The notes beneath the pieces are model-generated. The model was not told the origin of the DNA, made no database searches, and worked only from the letters and a program-made list of their open reading frames with translations. 64,000 nucleotides of DNA, taken from the NCBI GenBank assembly GCA_038503035.1, contig JAVSML010000032.1:124001-188000 (forward strand). Direction: 5' to 3'. The stretch is from Crocodylus rhombifer. Taxonomy: Eukaryota > Chordata > Crocodylia > Crocodylidae. The translations under genes and the position numbers were made by a program. Of the stretch, positions 10,663 through 23,599 are shown one piece after another. Every line of letters starts with the position of its first letter. The stretch's first letter is position 1.

Positions 10663-13190
10663 ATTGATTGCTGTTTTCCCTTTTCTCCCTCAGCATTGGC
10701 CCAAACAAATGCCCTTTGCTGCTGGTGCACCACCAAAGCTACACAGCCTACACCAGACTAGAACCATTTTATTCTGGCCTGCAGCTTGAAAATGTTGCTG
10801 GCCCCTGCTCTAAGACAAAATGTAGGAAATTCACAGACAAAATCTTTGTTAAGATAAAAGGCAAGGCTTATTGAACAGATACCCCTCAGGTATAAATCAA
10901 TATAGCTCCAGTGATTTCAATAACATGATACCATTTTATACTAATAATCTGGCTTTTTTTAAATAGAAAGTTATAATGATAATTCAAAAAAGACTTGAAA
11001 GTCAGGAAGCTTAGAAGTAGGTTGCACACACTACCTTCAAAATAACACCAACTTATCTTCCAAAAATTCTGATATACCAAATATCATTTGTTCAAGCTAT
11101 CTTTCCATACCCACATCCATATCTCTAAAGTGAGCTGAAAAACCTGAGCTACCAAAGTAGATATAAGGAATCAAAGCAGTCAGGATGTTGCATACCTTTA
11201 GCATCTGGATGCTGGATAATCTTTGATACCATCTAACCATGATATGCACTTCTCTAAATTTCATCACTATCATATATGACCCAGCAAGCCAAGCATAGAT
11301 TCTCCTATTGATAGCAACAATAATCAGCGCTTAATTTTACAGTCCCCCATGAGCAAACCAGAATAGAACTATCACAAGCTAAACATTTCAACATGCTTTT
11401 TCCTTAAAGGAAAACTGTATATATTAGTTAAAATATTTACCTGGTTAAGTGAACAGTTATTAAATAACATATATCGCAATATCCTACACAGTGTGTATGC
11501 AGCATACCTATTGTTCTGATTATAAGTTGACCTTTTTTCCCTTCAAAAGAAGAAGTCAATTTATACATATCATTGCTCTATATTTGAAAGAGTACAGTAA
11601 TACAGAAAAAATGTTTAAAATGTCTGTCATATTTTGTGCATAAAATGAAGAGGTACTTGGCTGCTTATGGTCTCCTATCTGCTGTGGCAGAGTTCCAAAC
11701 TCTACTGAGAGTGAATGACGTCACAGGTCTTCTAGTTTTTCTTCCCTATTTCCTCTCTTTTTCCTTGTATATTTGTACAAAAGAATTGCCCTAATGGTTT
11801 ATAGTCACAGACCATTCAATTTGGTTTCCTGTCTCCAATACTGGCCACCACCAGTTAATTCACAGGACTGTGCACAAGACCCTGAAGTAGGCTATTAAGA
11901 GAATATTTACCTCCCTGAAGAGTTTCCCTCAATAGTTGGATATTGGCTTAAAACCCAAAATATGAGCATTTATATCCCTCCCAAAGTTTTTCTTTACTTT
12001 GCACCTATGGATATCAGATGAAGAATTACATGAGGTGCTCATGAGGTGCTCATGAAAATCTTAGGCATCTCTGATTCAGTTAGTCTGTAAGGTTCATCTC
12101 TGCCTTGCCTTCTACCTGACTTCAAACAAGCATGCCTAACTACCTCTCTTTTCTTATGGGTATCCTTGTTATTCATACAAATTTCACAGTTTTTCTCTGA
12201 ACCTTGCAAACATTTTGGTCACCCTTATACCATGTAGCAATGAGTCCACAGACTAATTATGTTTTGCGTAACAAAAATACTTGTTTCATCATCTTTAAAT
12301 TTATACTTTTTGAATTTGCTTTAACCGTTCTCTCATTCTTTCTTATGCATCTGGGGAGGACAGAAGTTTCCAAACTACCTCCATTATTTTGTATAATTTT
12401 ATTATGTTTGTCAGTCATGTAGTCTTCATTTCTGTGTTCTAAAATCCAGCTTTTTAATTGTGTTATGCTGGGAGACATTAGTAGCTGCTAGCAACCATGT
12501 TGTTGATCTATAGGCAATCAGAAAACACATGGAAGTTGATGAGCATGTTGGCCACCCTTTACTTTAGCTAAATTTGAGGAAACAATCTTCTTTACAAGAA
12601 ACATAATTGAAACAATTGAAGCCACCATCCATGACACAAGGATATTTAGGAAGACATAAGCAAGAACTGATTGAAAAAAAAAGAGGTGATTCTCTCTTTC
12701 TGGACCCATAAATCTTGCACTTGGCAGCAACACAGGATATACCTATATCACCACCATGCAAAGGGACCATTTGGACCAACACTGAGAAACATAGCCCTGC
12801 CCATTCATGCCTACTCAGTACATGACCAAGCCCACAAAGTGGCAAATGTAGATGGCTTAAAGTAGCTCTGCATTGCTGTCTGAAAGGTCTGTAAAAGAAA
12901 TGCTCATGGCTGCACTAAGCCATTTTTACTACCTAAATTTACAGGCTTGGTCACATATCAGCAGCTGAGGCCATGTTTTTCAACAGCAGCCCCAGATTAG
13001 GCAGGGAGATAAAATACCATAGCCGTGGTCTAATTTTCCAGATGTAGTTGCATGCTGGGGAGCAGGTAGCCTTGGCTATGCTCCCCAATAGTGGTTCTGG
13101 GCCCAGAATGGAGACAGTGCAGACATACCACAATGGCCAAACTTCAGCAAGAGAGATAGAAATTCCCTCCACCATCGCATAGCCCATAGC
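10663..13190. other. Intergenic, little recognisable
   Basis: No gene or clear repeat boundary is seen. A perfect CRE palindrome TGACGTCA occurs at 11716-11723, isolated and of unknown meaning. A small direct repeat AGGTGCTCATG appears twice near 12034-12055. Confidence 0.4.
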
Positions 13191-13268
13191 TTATGAGCAC
13201 CATGATGGTTAGGGTGCTCACAGGGGAGGTGTGAACTATGGGTTTGAACCTCAAATCTCCATTCCTGG
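13190..13268 (+). repeat. tRNA-derived SINE-like fragment
   Basis: GATGGTTAGGGTGCTCACAG resembles a tRNA A-box region and GGGTTTGAACCT a B box, spaced about 35 bp apart. Similar pairs occur at 17630-17700, 18018-18130 and 29880-30000. It is short and diverged. Confidence 0.4.
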
Positions 13269-16200
13269 GTAAGTCTAGCTTTTTAGTAACCAGTAAGCTA
13301 TTCTAAAAAGTGGGGCTCCTCTGGCACTATTTTTGAGTGGCTGTGGTTGCCATGTTTTGAGCTGAACTACCAAATCAGGCCTCTCAGGAAAATTAGGTGT
13401 GAGGGCACTGATTTTGCGAATTTCAAATGACCTTGGGTATGATAGCAATGCTGAGATGCCCAGTTCAGCCAAAATGGCAGAAGTTCTTTGAACGTGCAAT
13501 TGCAGAACTTGAATAATTTCTTTAGATTACTTTACTGGCAAAACCTTAGGCTCCTGTTGACCTGGAGGTACCCAAACAGTTAAGCAATGTTTTTGTAGAT
13601 CTCTTTCTTGGACTTAGGTGTCTTTGTAACAGACAATGGCCTATTCCTAAATTTCATTTCAAGCACCTAATTAGTCTTTTGCAGCTGGCCCAACATGGAT
13701 GAGGTATACAAGTGCCATTGGAAGTCATTAAAATTGAACTTGTGTTTCTAAATTGCTGCAGCATTCTGACAATCCCATCCTGGGTGTTGATCTCTTTCCC
13801 AAATCAGGGATCTATTATGGCCCCAGTTACATGGGTGCAATTTCACTAGTATAGCCAACAACACATTTAGGCCACTAAATTTTTTGGCAACCGTGAGTCT
13901 CTTTCTGCTTGACCTTATTTATTTCTTGTCAGCCTTCTTCAGCCCATCCATTTGGCCTTTTTATTTCAGCACTTATGTTTTATTTCTCCATGTGTTTGTT
14001 ACTGTTCCTTTGCTTTGTGCTCCCTTGCCCCCCTCTGCTCTGCTGAACCTTTTCCTGTAGGCTTGTGCTCTTTGGTCACAACAGAGAGGAAGCTTAGGGA
14101 AATGCTGCAGCTGGACCCATGCTTAAAATCAGAGTCAGCTAAAAATTTAAACCATTATTATAATTTTAATGGCTTTTTATTAGTTACTTTACAGTCACCA
14201 AGAGCTTTAGCCCCCTTGTACTAAGCACTGTACACACCCTATTACAAAGGCACTCCTTGTGCCCGCAAAACTTACAAACTAAATGTAGGGCTATTAATAA
14301 GGGGCAGATACAACAGACAGACTGGAGAACACAAGCTAGCCCTGAGACAATCTGCTCATAGCTATGGGAGCGAATGGTGCACGGATTGGACAAAAGCATT
14401 CCAACTCAGGGATATAAAATTTTGTTTAAGCTACTGTGGTTGAGAGTGTGTCTTTAACTCAGGTCAACTGTGCTTTACAGACCAAATCTTTTTTAAAAAG
14501 GAGTTCAGCTATAATATGCTCTCCCAAGCATAACCCCAGCCTCTGTCTCTCACCCCTACAGTCTCTCTCCCTTCCCTTCCCCACACAGTTAATTTCTTCA
14601 TTTTTCTCACCTTCCTTTCCACTCCTCAGTTTTCCTCTATTTCTCTCATTTGGACCCTAGAATAACCCCTTACCTCCAAGATTCCCCCAGAAGATCCAGT
14701 ATTATTCCTCCTTTTCTCCCTCAGATTTCCTCAAATTAGTTCCCAGATTTCCCTCTGCAGTTCACTCCAGATTAAAGCCAGTGTCACCTAATCTTGGGTA
14801 TTGGTTTCCCATGCTGGCTCTGTGCCGACTTCAGCAGGGGAATCCATGAGGTTTCACACAGTTCCTAAAAAAACAATTAGAAATCTGTGACCATGTGGGA
14901 AGTCTGCGCATCTTGAGAAGTCAGATAAGATAAACTTGGTTCCTACCCTGTAGTTCTTACTCCTCAGTGATGAAAAACATTCACTGTCATCAAGGAGATT
15001 TTTTTTCCCCAAGTGAAAGCTGAAGAAAAAACCCATGTCAAGATTCCACCCATAGGCATTAAACTTGTTTATTTTCTAAACAGTAGCTGCATACTAGTAA
15101 AATGTTGCTCTCACTAGGTGACATTCACCTTTGCTCAGTACCAGGGGGATGTAAAACCAAAGGAAGTTTTACATCCTGGGCAAACCCTGGGGCAGAGGAG
15201 GTGGGGAAAAAGGTAGAGGAGGGAGGGGCATCAAGTTGTCAATAGGAAGCAAATTAAAGCCACAAACTGGAGTGAAGGGAAATGGAAATGGAAACAACAA
15301 ACAGGGACACAGAAGATTACAGGCAACTGACACTAAGCAGACGTCCATCAGCATCTTCTAGTAGCATAACAACAGGTAGGCAAGAGGGGCATGAGCCACA
15401 GGCACAGCCTAAGCGGGGAGGGCATCAGAAAGAAGGTAGGGTGGCATCTCACCCTCTAGTCCCCCATCCCTCTCCACACATGACACCCTGCACCCTCCCT
15501 ACAGTGGTTGCAGATCTGGCAGTGACAAGGGGGAGAGAAGTGGTAGCAGCGCATGGTGTAGGAGCAGGGGCTGATGGTTCACTGCTTTTGGGGGATGTCA
15601 CCTGCTTTTTTGCCAATAAAAAATTGTGTCTTTTTGGCCACTTGACACACACTGGCAGCAAAAGAAAAGAAGGTGACTCCTCCTTTCCCCCCCCTACATA
15701 CCCCAGCAGCAACAAATCTCCAGCCACCCAGAGCACGCTACTAACCTACTATGCCTCTAGCATCTGCTAAGGGTTTATATACCCTCCAAAGACAATATGT
15801 GGCTAAAGGGGTTGGTTCATAAAGGTACAGGTGGCTATGTAGGATTGGACAGAAAATAATTAGTGCTTACATAGAACACAGGCTCCTGTGTCCCTTTCTC
15901 TGCCTCTTTCTGCCTATTTGTTCACTGCAGGAAATACTGGCTGCTTCTCTCTGCACTCCAAGCAGAGTTACAATCTGAGCTACAATCCAAGTAGGGCAGT
16001 AAAAGGAGTCTTATTTCCTCTTCCTCCCTTGCACAACCAAATAGGGACTGAGATAGTCTAGCTGTAACCCAATAACACTCACTAATGTACATGTCTACTG
16101 TACTTCAGCTTCAGCTTTCTACTACATGTTTTGCCAGCTCCTGGTACATGTACTGGTACTGGTATTTCATCCTCATGTAATTGGTAGTTTAGACTTCTCC
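13269..16200. other. Intergenic with one ancient repeat trace and a hairpin
   Basis: About 14195-14300 (AAGAGCTTTAGCCCCCTTGT...GCACTGTACACACC...TACAAACTAAATG) resembles a widespread amniote repeat with the phrase 'aggcactgtacaaac...gagcttacaatctaa'. An 11-bp perfect inverted repeat GGATGTAAAAC / GTTTTACATCC lies at 15147-15176 with an 8-bp loop. The 162-codon open frame at 15282-15770 is low-complexity and unrelated to any family I recognise. Confidence 0.4.
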
Positions 16201-16439
16201 CAGCCTGCATAATGATCCTTTTGGAGAGGTCTCAATGCAATACATCACAATTGCCAGTATACTTTATCCTGCTTCAAGCTCCAGAATGGGTTTGGAGAAG
16301 CCCAGGCTGCAGTGAGGGCAAGAGCAAACACATTTGAACGAGTGGCAATAAATATTGGCTGCTGCACTTCAACCAGGTCCCACCCCAGGCATTGGCTCTG
16401 GGGCTGCATGGGTCCAGAACCATGTAAAAGCTTTGGAGG

Positions 16440-16680
16440 CATATCCTGGGTCCAACCCAGAACGCAGCCTTAGAGCCAATGTGTGGTCCCAGACTCAGCA
16501 CACCAGGTCTGATATAGCACATGGAGCTAGTGCATGGTCCTGGACTCAGGATCCCAGGTCTGACCCAGCATGTGGCTCTAGTGCCAGCGCATGTGGTCAG
16601 ATGTAGCATGCCAAGGCCAGGGCCTTGTGCTGGGTCTGACTTTGCACACCAGGTCCGGCTGAAGACCACATACCAGCCTG
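16440..16680. repeat. Degenerate minisatellite-like tandem repeat
   Basis: Imperfect units of roughly 50-57 bp. CCCAGACTCAG at 16488 recurs as CCTGGACTCAG at 16539, each followed by CCAGGTCTGA...AGCA.GTGG..CTAGTGC. Later, more diverged units contain GTGGTCAGATGTAGC and CTGGGTCTGAC. Open frames on both strands here are by-products of the repeat. Confidence 0.55.
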
Positions 16681-16910
16681 ATCCCTTGTGCAGTTGTGGA
16701 GGGGGTCCCCACAGGTCCGGAAACTTCGCAGCAGGGATACGGGAGCAGTGGCAGCATTATTGCTGTGGCTCCCAGAGCTGTGGCAATTGACACTGTCACC
16801 TCTCCACCTCCCTCCACCCCCTCCACCCCCCAACAGATTTCTGGACCTGTGCGGATCCCTTTTCCTCACATATAATGCACATCCTAATTTTCTCCAGATG
16901 TTTTGGGGGG

Positions 16911-16920
16911 NNNNNNNNNN
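16911..16920. other. Assembly gap (10 N)
   Basis: Ten N characters follow a G run (TTTTGGGGGG). The true gap length is unknown. Open frames that read across the Ns are not meaningful. Confidence 1.
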
Positions 16921-19900
16921 AGAAATAGTGCCAAAATCAGGATTAGGTACTGGAGGAGCCAGATGGGTAAAAGCCATACAGATATTTAATGCCAAAAAAA
17001 TTAATGAAAATACTGATTTTAGAGATGAACCCATTAGTCTAGGAAGACCTACCACGATGTCTGTTAGCCCCTAATGTCTGTGGTTAATGACAATAACTGC
17101 AGTAGGTCCTGCTTGCATGTTTTGCCTCAGTTGTTGCAGTAATTATTACTACTTATTTGTACTACCCCAACACTTTGAGCCTCAGGTAGGAATTAGCTCT
17201 GTTCTGCTGTCACCTCTCAAATGAGTAGTAGCGGATTTAGGGGTCTTGCAAGTCAACTTCTTGTCAGAGAAGAAAGTAGGGACAGATAGTCTGGCTGTTT
17301 ACTCTGTGCATACCATCAGGAGTCTCAAGTACTGATTCTAGCTTGCAAGAAAAGCAGAAAACAAACCCTCCTGCAGTGTTCAGTAGCTGCCCTGAGTAAG
17401 TTATAGATGACAAACTATCAACAATGCAGTATTTCATTAAAGGTCAAATAGGACAGTCGCACTAAAAAAAAGAATTGTAAAATCCATAGGCAGAGAGAGT
17501 CCTATTTCACTTTATGTACCTCAATGGCAGGTATGCTGCCACATACCCACAGCTTCGGGCATAGCACTTAGGCACAGTTTCAGAGTCTGTTTTGCTCTGT
17601 GATGAAGTGAAAGACGGTCCTCCCATGTTTTAGTCTAAGAGCCTAGTGGTTAGGGCACTTGCCCAGCCAGCAGGAGATCTAGGTTCTAGCCCTAATTCAC
17701 TTAGAGGAGTGTTGAACCTGCATGTCTGCATAGTACAGTAATCACCAGGCAATGAAAAAGGGATTCTCCAGGCCTAGTTTTGAAGATGGCCAACTCATTT
17801 GGGCCAATTATTTTGATAAAACAGAGAGCATTGTCTGCCCTATTAGGAGCAACAGTGCATGCTAGAATCCAGGACCCTTGCCCACACAGAACAACAGCAG
17901 CCATTTCATTAAGCCTTGCATTCTGGCTTGAACTCTTCCTTCTGACCCCACATATCTCTCTCATTTAGCTGCCCAGGGGATCAGCTTCAAGGTGAGAGGT
18001 GGAGAGAGCACTGGATCATGTTGTCTGGTGGTTAAAGTACTGGGCTGAGAAACCTGTTTAGACTTTCTCTGGGTGAAGATCTTGAACTTGGGTTTCCTAC
18101 TCCCTGGGTAAATAACTTAACTACTATGCTATTGAGCTAAATTATAATAGGGTCCTCCTCCATCTAACACCTGCTAGTTGTGGTTTTTTGCCCACCCGCT
18201 ATTTGGGGACTCACACATGTACCCATATACATATATAGCACTGCATATCTGTCCAGCCAGAGCACAGCCCTACTGAGCTGCACAACTGCCATTTACATGA
18301 ATGAAGTGAAACAGGATTTAGTCCTGTGTGTCCCAGAACCATCTAGAGACCTCAGCCTAAGAATACTAAAGAAACTAGCATGAGAGGCAGAGGCCTGAGC
18401 TAGTTGTCAGAAAACAAGAGGCATCAACCAGCAATAGTAATGGTTGCAAGAACTTCCTTTGTGGCCTTAATCATCTGTACCCAACAAATCTCTTGTGCCT
18501 CCTGTTGCTGTAATTATGAATTAGATTGGGCTACATTGTGACTGGCTCTATACAGGTGCACAAGGAAGTGAGTAAGCACAGCATAGCCAATGTTAGCCTT
18601 ACCATTTCATGGGTGGCCTGTGGAACAATTACTTGTTGTCATGACCTGTTTTTGTTCACTGTTAATGTGCATGGGGATTGACTAAGGAACCTTGTGTAGC
18701 AGGACGTTGGTGAGATGATTCTTTGGCTGCAAATGTATCTTATTCATTATAAGATAGACAACATGGAAGCAGCATTTGGTGGCTCTCTCCTGAAGAGCAA
18801 AGGGATTGTTTTGCATCAGCTTATGTTTCTTCATGTTTTCAAGGCTATCATCACAAGGGAAGGGCCAGAAATTCAAGTCCTTTTAAAACAAAAGGTGAAA
18901 TTCTCCCTTATATTGTATGTCCTATGGCAAAATACAGTACCATATAGTACCTGATCTAGCTCTGAACCAGTTAGCATGGGTATCAAAAGTAGCATAGCCA
19001 CATTAACGTGGCACTCTACCTAAGCTAGCTACCCCTTCGAAGAAGCAGAACATATTAGTCTCAGTCCCTATGCTACCATGGCTGTATTGCTTCTGGGACG
19101 TGAAATAGTTCTGAATGTGCTAGTTCCAAATTGTGTGGCACGGCATTGTACCATGTAGACATAAGCGTAAGGAACAAAGGCTGGCACTAGCTTGTTCCAG
19201 TGCATGAGTAATAAGGATCAGGTCATGCGTCTACATTTTTGAAGGGTTAAATGAAAGAATCACATAGTTCAGATGCACTCTATATACACCAGATTTCAGA
19301 TTTGGTTCCTCTCACTGGCTGTTCCTGATCTTCAACCATAGCCTATGCACTGGCAGGGACATTGGCAGACATTACAAAGAAGCAATTATTCCTAAGAAAT
19401 CAGTTATTATCAGCAATTCATATGGTAATGATAATGGTGAAGATGATGATGATACTGCTCTAACTGTAGTAATAATGATAATAATCAATGTTTTAGGGGA
19501 GGGATTATAGGTTAATCATAATGAATAGTTTATCACAGATAATGAATTTCAAAAATTATGTCTAAAGGATAATACACTCTCTTGGAAAATGCATTATTCT
19601 GAATGCCTGACAATTACCTTGATTTAAGTGGTTGGGTATCATATTCTTACTATTCATCTAAGCACAAGTCAAATGTCCCTCTTTTGCTTGATAGTCTTTA
19701 AAAAATTAGGGGTGAATTTAATGCTCCTGATATTTAGAGAAATCACTGAAACCAGAATAATTATCAGTCTAGTTTTTATAGGGTTTGAGATTTGGATCTA
19801 TTTAATTTTAGTTCTGTTTCTGATAGAGAATGCAAATAAATCCTACTACAAATGAGGAACTAAAAGAACTCAGTTTTATGAATATCTTGAAAAATCGTAT

Positions 19901-21190
19901 GCAGCAAAATTCCTGATTCAGAATATCACCTAAATGCTTTTTACAAAGCAAGAGTTTGTCTAATTTAACACAGTTTAGTTTAATTTTCATATAGATGTTC
20001 ACAAAAAGAAAAAAAGTCATGAAGGGTTAGAAAAATTGCCCAGGCACTAAAAATGGGTAGAGAAATTCTAATATTTCAGGTTCTGAAGAATATTACGTCT
20101 CTCAAAGAAGAAATAGATAACAAATGCAGAGATCTCTCTCTCCTACAGGGCATAAAAGTTTTCCTTGTATTGTCTAAGTGTTGAATCCCTGGTGAAACCA
20201 TTCCTGATATTGTTGATGCTTGTGTGCTGTCACTGTTGATTTCAAACTAGGCTCTGCTTTGCTTCATAGAGTCCCCTCCAAAATCTAACAGGCTACAGAA
20301 ATGCTGAAGTCAATATGTGCCTCCTGAAGGATAACTCTTTTGTAACACAAAGTAGACAATGACTAACAGATTACAGGGGCCCTGACAAAAACTCAACAGA
20401 TCCCCATATGGTGCATTGCAGTTAAAAGAGCAGGGGATGTATTGATAATTTTGGGGGAGGGAGGAGGGAGAAGAAGAGAGGGCTTTGCACAGGAAATGAG
20501 TGAGATGGAGACAGAAGTCATGTGTGACCATACACAAAATAGACCCCCTTCCCTCTGAGCCTTTCATCTCTGGGTCACTGGCTCCAATCCAGCACAGATC
20601 AATTGTGAGCAAAAATCATTTTAATCTGGTGGCTGTTTGACCTGTGTGGGAGGAACTGGTCATATTAGTCCATTTCCCAGCTGACAACCCTCCCCAGCAT
20701 CAGAACTATCAATACAAGAAGCAATAATTGGCACCTTTGGGAGCAAGCTAAACAGAAGAGCCAAGGAATGAAAAAGCATGAAAGCCACCCTAGCCTCTTA
20801 GCCTCTAGAACTGGTACCTGCATGAGTGTTGAGGAACAGAAAAGTTATGCAGTCACTGCCAACGTGGAGCTCTGTGAACATACAGAGCTTTCCAAAGAGG
20901 TGAATCTAGCACCTCTCATGAGCATAAATATCCTGGAGAGAAAAAAATAGAGCAATACCTATGAACTAAATCTTGCAATTGGTTTAATCCCTGTTTATAA
21001 TGCCTTTTAAGTCCTGCAGGATCAGAGCCTTCCGTTAAAATTCTTCCCATAAAACATGAACAAAGAAGACCAAATCCAGCTGCCATTAAAGTCACTGAAA
21101 TTATGTCCATTCATGTCATGCTCCATGTCAGCACGAACCAAAAAAACAAAAAAAAAATGCATAACATTTTCAACAATTTTATTTTTGATG
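16921..21190. other. Intergenic with tRNA-like SINE fragments
   Basis: tRNA-like fragments occur at about 17630-17700 (CTAGTGGTTAGGGCACTTG, then ATCTAGGTTCTAGCCC) and 18018-18130 (CTGGTGGTTAAAGTACTGG). A possible decayed MITE lies at about 18960-19170. Otherwise no gene or recognisable element is seen. Confidence 0.4.
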
Positions 21191-21194
21191 AAAA

Positions 21195-21428
21195 AGTTTT
21201 GTGGAAAAAAATGGCCATTGCCTAACCTCTCTGAAAAGGAAAGCAGAATCCTAGATGTTCAAGTAACAGAGGAAGAAATAAAAAAGCACTTGGAGAGGTT
21301 AATAAAGACTGATGCCCCAGAGAGGACAGCTTTAATTATGAATTTTATCAGTGTTTCCAGGAACAGCTGATACCTTCTCTATTAGACTCAATTATTTGCT
21401 GAGAGGCAGGCACCCTACTCATACAATA
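21195..21428 (+). pseudogene. L1-like LINE fragment (start of RT region)
   Basis: The translation LSEKESRILDVQVTEEEIKK followed by a degraded 'KAPGPDG' block fits the segment before the reverse transcriptase domain of L1-type elements. After a frame shift near 21340 it continues EFYQCFQEQLIPSLLDSI, matching the family pattern 'aEFYk-f...li-iLl'. It is short and broken by a frameshift and a stop. Confidence 0.5.
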
Positions 21429-21429
21429 A

Positions 21430-21530
21430 TATTGCCCTGTTGGATTAGAATAGTGGCCCATCTAGTGCAGTATCCTGGCTCCAACACTGTCCAGTACCAG
21501 ATGCTCAGAGGAACATGAAAAAAAATTAAG
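21430..21530 (+). repeat. Dispersed amniote repeat fragment
   Basis: GGATTAGAATAGTGGCCCAT, CTAGTGCAGTATCCTG and CAGTACCAGATGCTCAGAGG match the layout seen at 27110-27180 (CTGGATCAGACCAATGAAAA, TAATGTAGTACCCTGTCTTC). I read both as copies of one old repeat, class unknown. Confidence 0.4.
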
Positions 21531-21599
21531 TATACCCTGAATCATACAGCTGTAGACTACAGAAAAAGAGTCATGTTTGGGAGAAAGTTATAGCATCCA

Positions 21600-21905
21600 G
21601 ACGGTTAAACTGTGGAATGATCCCTCACAAACTGAGAACTATGTGGAAGCCGGTGACCACCTCCTGCAGGTTAATGACAAGGATGAAGCAGCTGACCAGG
21701 ATAGTCTCAATAACCAGACACACTTCCTGGACAGCTGGCCATGGACTTGCCTCCAACAGTCTGGTGGGAAATGTAGTAGAAACTGCTGGGGGTGGCCAGC
21801 TTCATGATGGCAATGGCCACCCTCTTCTCTGGAGTGAGGAGGGCCCCATACTGATGTCCTGGTACACAGTGTAGGAGCGACGATGTCCACAAAGGTAGCC
21901 TAGTG
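21600..21905 (-). pseudogene. PIF/Harbinger transposase, N-terminal part of the nuclease, degenerate
   Basis: On the minus strand the segment reads LLTPEKRVAIAIMKLATPSS followed by YYISHQTVGGKS, then in shifted frames VIETILVSCFILVINLQEVV and GFH. This matches the HARBI1/Harbinger block 'tpe-RvAialwkLAtp-sy--i---FgvGkstv', ahead of the catalytic Asp segment. Stops and shifts show it is dead. Its C-terminal partner lies on the opposite strand next to it. Confidence 0.65.
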
Positions 21906-21924
21906 CATGTGGAACATCTGGACC

Positions 21925-22100
21925 CACTGTTTGTTTTCCCAGGTGTCAACTACTACCTAAGCAGGTGCTGCATGACTGTGGACTGCACCTTTGGCTGTCT
22001 CAAGGCATGCTGGTGCACTCTCAGCATACACCTCAAGATGAAGGAGGAAATTTTCAGTGACTTCTACCTACAACACTTAAGCAGCTGGCTACACCCCACC
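21925..22100 (+). pseudogene. PIF/Harbinger transposase, C-terminal part, degenerate
   Basis: On the plus strand the translation NYYLSRCCMTVDCTFGCLKACW matches the Harbinger motif 'N--lSraR-tVEcaFGrLKaRWr', which contains the last catalytic acidic residue of the DDE nuclease; here that position reads D (TVDC). It is inverted relative to the N-terminal part at 21600-21905, so the transposase is rearranged as well as decayed. Confidence 0.65.
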
Positions 22101-23380
22101 TGCTCCTGAAGTTTCCAGGGGTGTCCACCTGCTTCCCTCAGCTTGGATGCTCAATATCCCCACCTCCCCCAATCATAGTACTCCAGGACCCTGTAGCTAT
22201 TGGCCAAAAAACCTTGCAACACCCTAGGTGAACATGGCCCAGGTACCTGCTGGCAGTGGCTGAGCCATGGAGGTCACAGGGTCCAGTACCATAGCAAGGA
22301 AGCTTGGCACCTGGGGCAAGCCTGCAGCAGCAGATCAAAGGGGTACAGGCCCCCCCCCCACTTGCCCAAGAGCACACACAGCAGCAGGAGCTGGCCTCTC
22401 CCTGTACCTACACCCCTCCAAATGAGCCACTCATGGCTCCATCCCACAACACGCCCTGGTTGGGCAACATCTATTGAGACCCCTTCACTTCAACTCCTGG
22501 GATAGTTGCCCCACTTCCCTCCCCCCCACACCCTTGCTATTGTACTGACAGGGTCGCCTTCATGCAGGCTTAGTGCCAACATTCTGACCCTGCCACTCCA
22601 ACCCACCAAAGAGGAGCTGCCTGTACCTGCTCAGGGGGAGAGGGGTCTATGCTGGCATCTGGGTCACAAGATGCCTTTCTCTGGCCTCTGAGATATGGTG
22701 TGTGGGTGCCAGGGTCAGGGTCCATGAGGCTGTATCTGAGTGCAGGGCCATGGGGGTCACTGGCTGAGCATGCAGATGTTAGGGTCAGGATCCAGGGGCT
22801 GTGCCCAACTGCAGGGTTTCAACTGGGCTCAGTGTTGGAGTCTGCACGTACATCATGGAATGCTTTGTGATGGATTGTTGGGGGTGTAGCCTGGGCACTC
22901 AGATGCCCAACTCCCGGGGCTTATGTGAGAAAAACATACACCTAGCTTTCCCCCACTGCCTGCCTGTGGCTGACAAAGGGATGGCAGCTAGAACCAGGAC
23001 CAGGGAGAGGGGCTGTGCTTGCTCAGTGCTGGAACAACCTGGGGCCAAGGCCTGCTGGGTGCTCGACTGGAGCAGCTGAGCACAAGCCGAGTACTAGCTC
23101 ATTGTTCTGCAAAGGAGGTATAGGGAGGTTGCAAAGCAGGCTGGGATGCTAGAAGACGGAAATCTGAGTTGAATCAATAGGGAAACAGTACACAAGTTAG
23201 ATATATCCATCTAACCTGAATCAATCTCAACTAAGTGTACCTTGCATGAGGTCTGTCTTAAGTTGCTTGTGCCATTTTTAGACCAGTCTATGTGTGCTGA
23301 ACTTCTGTATGGTTACAGGTTTAGATCAATCTGCATTCACTTAGACCAGTCTAAGTGTGTTGTCTATTCTTATATGGATA
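22101..23380. mobile_element. Harbinger-associated repeat, copy B
   Basis: GC-rich sequence followed at 23070-23370 by the blocks shared with 1-900 (AGCACAAGCCGAGT, GCTGGGATGCT, TTGAATCAATAGGG). The terminal part has repeated TTTAGACCAGTCTA palindromes, including CTTAGACCAGTCTAAG at 23340-23355. Such subterminal repeats suit transposase-binding sites. Linkage to the transposase pieces is by position only. Confidence 0.45.
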
Positions 23381-23599
23381 GTTTTCAAAAAAGAGGCTGA
23401 CCTTCCAAGTCATGATCAAAGGAAGGATTTGAGCATTAACTTGTGAAGTTTTAGTCACTTGAGTCCAGACCTTAGCTAATACTCACATATAACAGAGCAC
23501 AGGGTATGTGCTCTGTTACTCACAGGAGCGTGAGCAGCAGCCTCCAGCTTGTTGCAATGCCAATTAGGCCCAATTGCCCAGCTGTTCCCTATAAGAACA

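Noticed and set aside
15282..15770. 162-codon open frame as a possible gene
   Set aside because: Low-complexity Ser/Thr/Pro-rich translation, no family, no splice or promoter context; the opposite strand is also open.
16597..17074. Open frames of 152 and 128 codons across the Ns at 16911-16920
   Set aside because: They read through an assembly gap and a minisatellite-like region, so frame continuity means nothing.
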